This document shows, in pieces, positions 61,833 to 64,000 of a DNA stretch of 64,000 nt (the first letter of the stretch is position 1; the number at the start of each line of letters is the position of its first letter). The notes under the pieces were generated by a model. The model saw only the letters and a program-made list of their open reading frames with translations. It was not told where the DNA came from and ran no database searches. The DNA is from Nitrosopumilaceae archaeon (GTDB taxonomy: Archaea > Thermoproteota > Nitrososphaeria > Nitrososphaerales > Nitrosopumilaceae). Made by a program: the position numbers and the translations under genes. The stretch spans positions 124,001 through 188,000 of the forward strand of contig DASQHX010000013.1 in assembly GCA_035631875.1 (NCBI GenBank). Reading direction: 5' to 3'.

Positions 61833-63409
61833 TTTAATTTTCGTAATGATCTATTATACGCAACACCAAATCGATGTGCTTCATCTCTAGCATACTGTAA
61901 AATTTTTAATGCATGATTGTTTTTTGGAATGACTAGCGGCTCTTTTATTTTTGGAATGTATACTTCTTCATTTTCTTTTGCAAGTGAAATACAAGGAAGT
62001 ACAGTACTGATACTTTTTAGAGCATCCAAAGCCGCACGCAACTGTCCCTTGCCACCATCTATTAACACCAAGTCTGGCATCACTGATTTTTCTTTTCGCA
62101 ATCTGATATAGCGTCTTTTTATCACCTCATTTATCATGGCATAATCGTCTCTTCCTTGAACGGTTTTTATCTTAAATTTCCTATATCCTGACTTGTCTGG
62201 CCTTCCATCAACAAATCGTGACATGGAGCCAACTGCATAGTCTGCACCATGGTTTGAAATATCAAAGCATTCTATTATTTTTGGAATGTTTTGCAGGTGG
62301 ATTTTTTCCTGTAACTCTACTAGTGCAGGGTCAGAGTCTTTTGATTGGTATAGTGTAATGTTTTTCATGATGAGTTTTATCATCTCCTTTCTTTTGCCAG
62401 ATGACGGAACCATAATGTTTACCTTAAAGCCAGAGGTTCTTGAAAGAACCTCTTCTAGAATGTCTTTTTTTTCTGGAAGCTCACTTGTTATGACAAATTT
62501 TGGAATTGGGTTTGTGGAATAGTATTGAGATAAAAATGACGAAAAGGAATTGTCCCCAATGATATCAAAAGAAAATCTGTTCCTATCACGAATCACGCCG
62601 TTTGTCTGCCTAAAGCTCATGACATGTGCGGTTTGATCTTTAATTTTTATTCCAAAATATTCCTCATCATAGTTTTTTGTTGATTCCATCTTCTGTCTTG
62701 TTTGCAAGTTTTGCAGTCTCTGCATTGTATCATGAATCTCTTTTGCCCTTTCATAGTGCTGGTGTGATGATGCTTCCTTCATTTCATCTTCAAGTTTTTT
62801 GCTAAAATCTTCTAGCTTTTGTTTGCCTTTGAGTATTGATTCTAGTTCTTCAATGTGATTTCCATATTTTTCACGCGCTTTTTTGAATTCACATGGAGCT
62901 TCACAGTTTCCCATGTGATATTCAAGACATGCCTCTTTTGGCAATCTCTTACAGATTCTCACTTTGAATGCCTTGCGCAAAAGACCAATTGAGAGCATTT
63001 TTGAGCTGCCTGATGTAAAAGGGCCAAATACCTTGCCTGAGCCAAGAAATTCTCCGGTTCTTGTTCTTCTTGCCACCATAAGACGTGGAAATTCCTCGTT
63101 TGTAATTCTAAGATAGGTGTATCGCTGCTGGTCTTTTAGCTCAATGTTGTAAATTGGCCTGTATCGTTTTATCATGTTGGCTTCAAGCAAAAATGCTTCA
63201 CTTTCATTATCAGTTAATACAAACTCTATATCTGATATTTTTTCAACAAGCTTTTGTGTCTTGTAGTTTTGGTTTTTAAGAAAATATGATCTTACACGAT
63301 TTCGAAGATTTTTTGCCTTTCCAATGTAGATTATCTTATCTGATTTGTCTTTCATTATGTATATTCCAGACTGGGAAGGAATTGTTATCTTGGAATGATC
63401 AAATTTCAT
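61829..63409 (-). CDS. uvrC: Excinuclease ABC subunit C
   Basis: 526 residues; makes the two incisions of nucleotide excision repair. GIY-YIG nuclease ([20 protein letters not shown]), cysteine cluster [23 protein letters not shown] motif ([19 protein letters not shown]), and RNase H-like endonuclease domain ([28 protein letters not shown]). The C-terminal helix-hairpin-helix domain of bacterial UvrC is absent; the protein ends just after the nuclease. Overlaps uvrA by 11 bases, so the two are in one operon. Bacterial-type UvrABC occurs in many thaumarchaea, probably by ancient transfer. Confidence 0.95.
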   Translation of the reverse strand: MKFDHSKITIPSQSGIYIMKDKSDKIIYIGKAKNLRNRVRSYFLKNQNYKTQKLVEKISDIEFVLTDNESEAFLLEANMIKRYRPIYNIELKDQQRYTYLRITNEEFPRLMVARRTRTGEFLGSGKVFGPFTSGSSKMLSIGLLRKAFKVRICKRLPKEACLEYHMGNCEAPCEFKKAREKYGNHIEELESILKGKQKLEDFSKKLEDEMKEASSHQHYERAKEIHDTMQRLQNLQTRQKMESTKNYDEEYFGIKIKDQTAHVMSFRQTNGVIRDRNRFSFDIIGDNSFSSFLSQYYSTNPIPKFVITSELPEKKDILEEVLSRTSGFKVNIMVPSSGKRKEMIKLIMKNITLYQSKDSDPALVELQEKIHLQNIPKIIECFDISNHGADYAVGSMSRFVDGRPDKSGYRKFKIKTVQGRDDYAMINEVIKRRYIRLRKEKSVMPDLVLIDGGKGQLRAALDALKSISTVLPCISLAKENEEVYIPKIKEPLVIPKNNHALKILQYARDEAHRFGVAYNRSLRKLN

Positions 63410-64000
63410 GTCTTAGAACTCTGCTCAAATATTGTCCAGTGTAACTATGCGAATTGTCTGCAACCTGTTCTGGTGTACCAAATGCAATTACTTTGCCACC
63501 TTTATCGCCTCCTTCTGGACCAAGATCAATTATCCAATCAGAATTTTTTATCACATCCATGTTGTGCTCTATTATGATTACGGTATTGCCAAGATTTACC
63601 AATCTGTTTAGGACATCAAGTAATTTTTGTACATCAGAAAAATGAAGTCCTGTTGTAGGCTCGTCTAAAATGTATATGGTCTTGCCAGTATATCTTTTTG
63701 AAAGCTCTGCTGCAAGCTTTACTCTTTGTGCTTCTCCACCAGATAATGTGGTTGCGGCTTGGCCAAGCTTGATGTATCCTAGTCCAACATCTGCAACTGT
63801 CTGCAGTTTTCGCTTAATTGCTGGTATGTTATTAAAAAATTCTAAAGCTTCTTCTACTGTCATGGATAAAATATCAGAAATGTTTTTTCCTTTATACAAA
63901 ACTGATAGTGTTTCAGAGTTGTATCTTTTTCCTTTGCATTCATCACAAATCACATACACATCTGACAAAAATTGCATCTCGATTTTCTTAACACCATCTC
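63399..64000 (-). CDS. uvrA: Excinuclease ABC subunit A, C-terminal part (5' end outside window)
   Basis: The frame is open to the window edge (about 200 residues visible). The zinc-finger end [13 protein letters not shown] signature [15 protein letters not shown], Walker [14 protein letters not shown] and the final His loop ([12 protein letters not shown]) are present. UvrA scans DNA and loads UvrB before UvrC cuts. The gene ends in an 11-base overlap with uvrC. N-terminal ATPase half lies outside. Confidence 0.96.
   Translation of the reverse strand, partial: DGVKKIEMQFLSDVYVICDECKGKRYNSETLSVLYKGKNISDILSMTVEEALEFFNNIPAIKRKLQTVADVGLGYIKLGQAATTLSGGEAQRVKLAAELSKRYTGKTIYILDEPTTGLHFSDVQKLLDVLNRLVNLGNTVIIIEHNMDVIKNSDWIIDLGPEGGDKGGKVIAFGTPEQVADNSHSYTGQYLSRVLRHEI

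Overview
This 64 kb window is AT-rich chromosomal DNA of an ammonia-oxidising-type archaeon (Nitrososphaerota, formerly Thaumarchaeota). The evidence is a TFB-type basal transcription factor, ribosomal protein L40e, a Cdv (ESCRT-III/Vps4) division cluster, methylmalonyl-CoA mutase genes as used in the 3-hydroxypropionate/4-hydroxybutyrate cycle, PEFG-type C-terminal surface tails, many tiny zinc-ribbon proteins and TATA-type promoters. No ammonia oxidation gene is present, so the genus is inference. A complete kdp potassium pump operon would fit an acid-tolerant Nitrosotalea-like lineage. No tRNA, rRNA, CRISPR, transposase or phage gene was recognised.

Layout. 1-5.6 kb: end of metG, an MFS transporter, a beta-hydroxyacid dehydrogenase, a TPR protein, two micro zinc proteins, ilvC and the B12-binding mutase subunit. 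5.9-10.7 kb: a surface protein, then meaB, mcmA1 and the epimerase. 10.7-17.2 kb: a redox and regulation block (XRE-CBS regulator, DM13 protein, thioredoxin, HxlR regulator, TFB) and ppdK. 17.5-24 kb: two giant modular surface proteins. 24-33 kb: tpiA, secreted proteins, rpl40e, sucDC, a degenerate cupredoxin and ileS. 33-41.5 kb: a TrmB-type regulator, the Cdv cluster and carAB. 41.5-49 kb: a Thr/Pro-rich surface protein, membrane and regulatory genes, a phosphoesterase and a SWIM protein. 49-60 kb: purD, an AsnC regulator, kdpABC with a KdpF-like peptide and a new membrane gene, folate genes and purN. 60-64 kb: an AsnC regulator, a metallo-beta-lactamase-fold protein, uvrC and the C-terminal part of uvrA.

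How the genes work together. MeaB, both mutase subunits and the epimerase interconvert methylmalonyl-CoA and succinyl-CoA. SucCD, PPDK and TPI connect this to central carbon metabolism. CarAB, PurD, PurN, FolD and 5-formyl-THF cyclo-ligase form a nucleotide and one-carbon set spread over several operons.

Most unusual. carB carries an extra 21 bases with an in-frame TAA inside its strictly conserved N-terminal nucleotide-binding motif. The flanks are intact and can fold into a bulge-helix-bulge-like hairpin whose predicted cuts restore the reading frame, so this is a candidate archaeal mRNA micro-intron. Also notable are a 33-bp promoter element repeated upstream of three unrelated genes; several genes that seem to lack any ATG/GTG/TTG start but have AUA or AUU behind a ribosome-binding site; a palindromic operator shared by the HxlR/thioredoxin promoter and the TFB promoter; a cupredoxin that has lost two copper ligands; and a membrane gene of unknown role at the end of the kdp operon.
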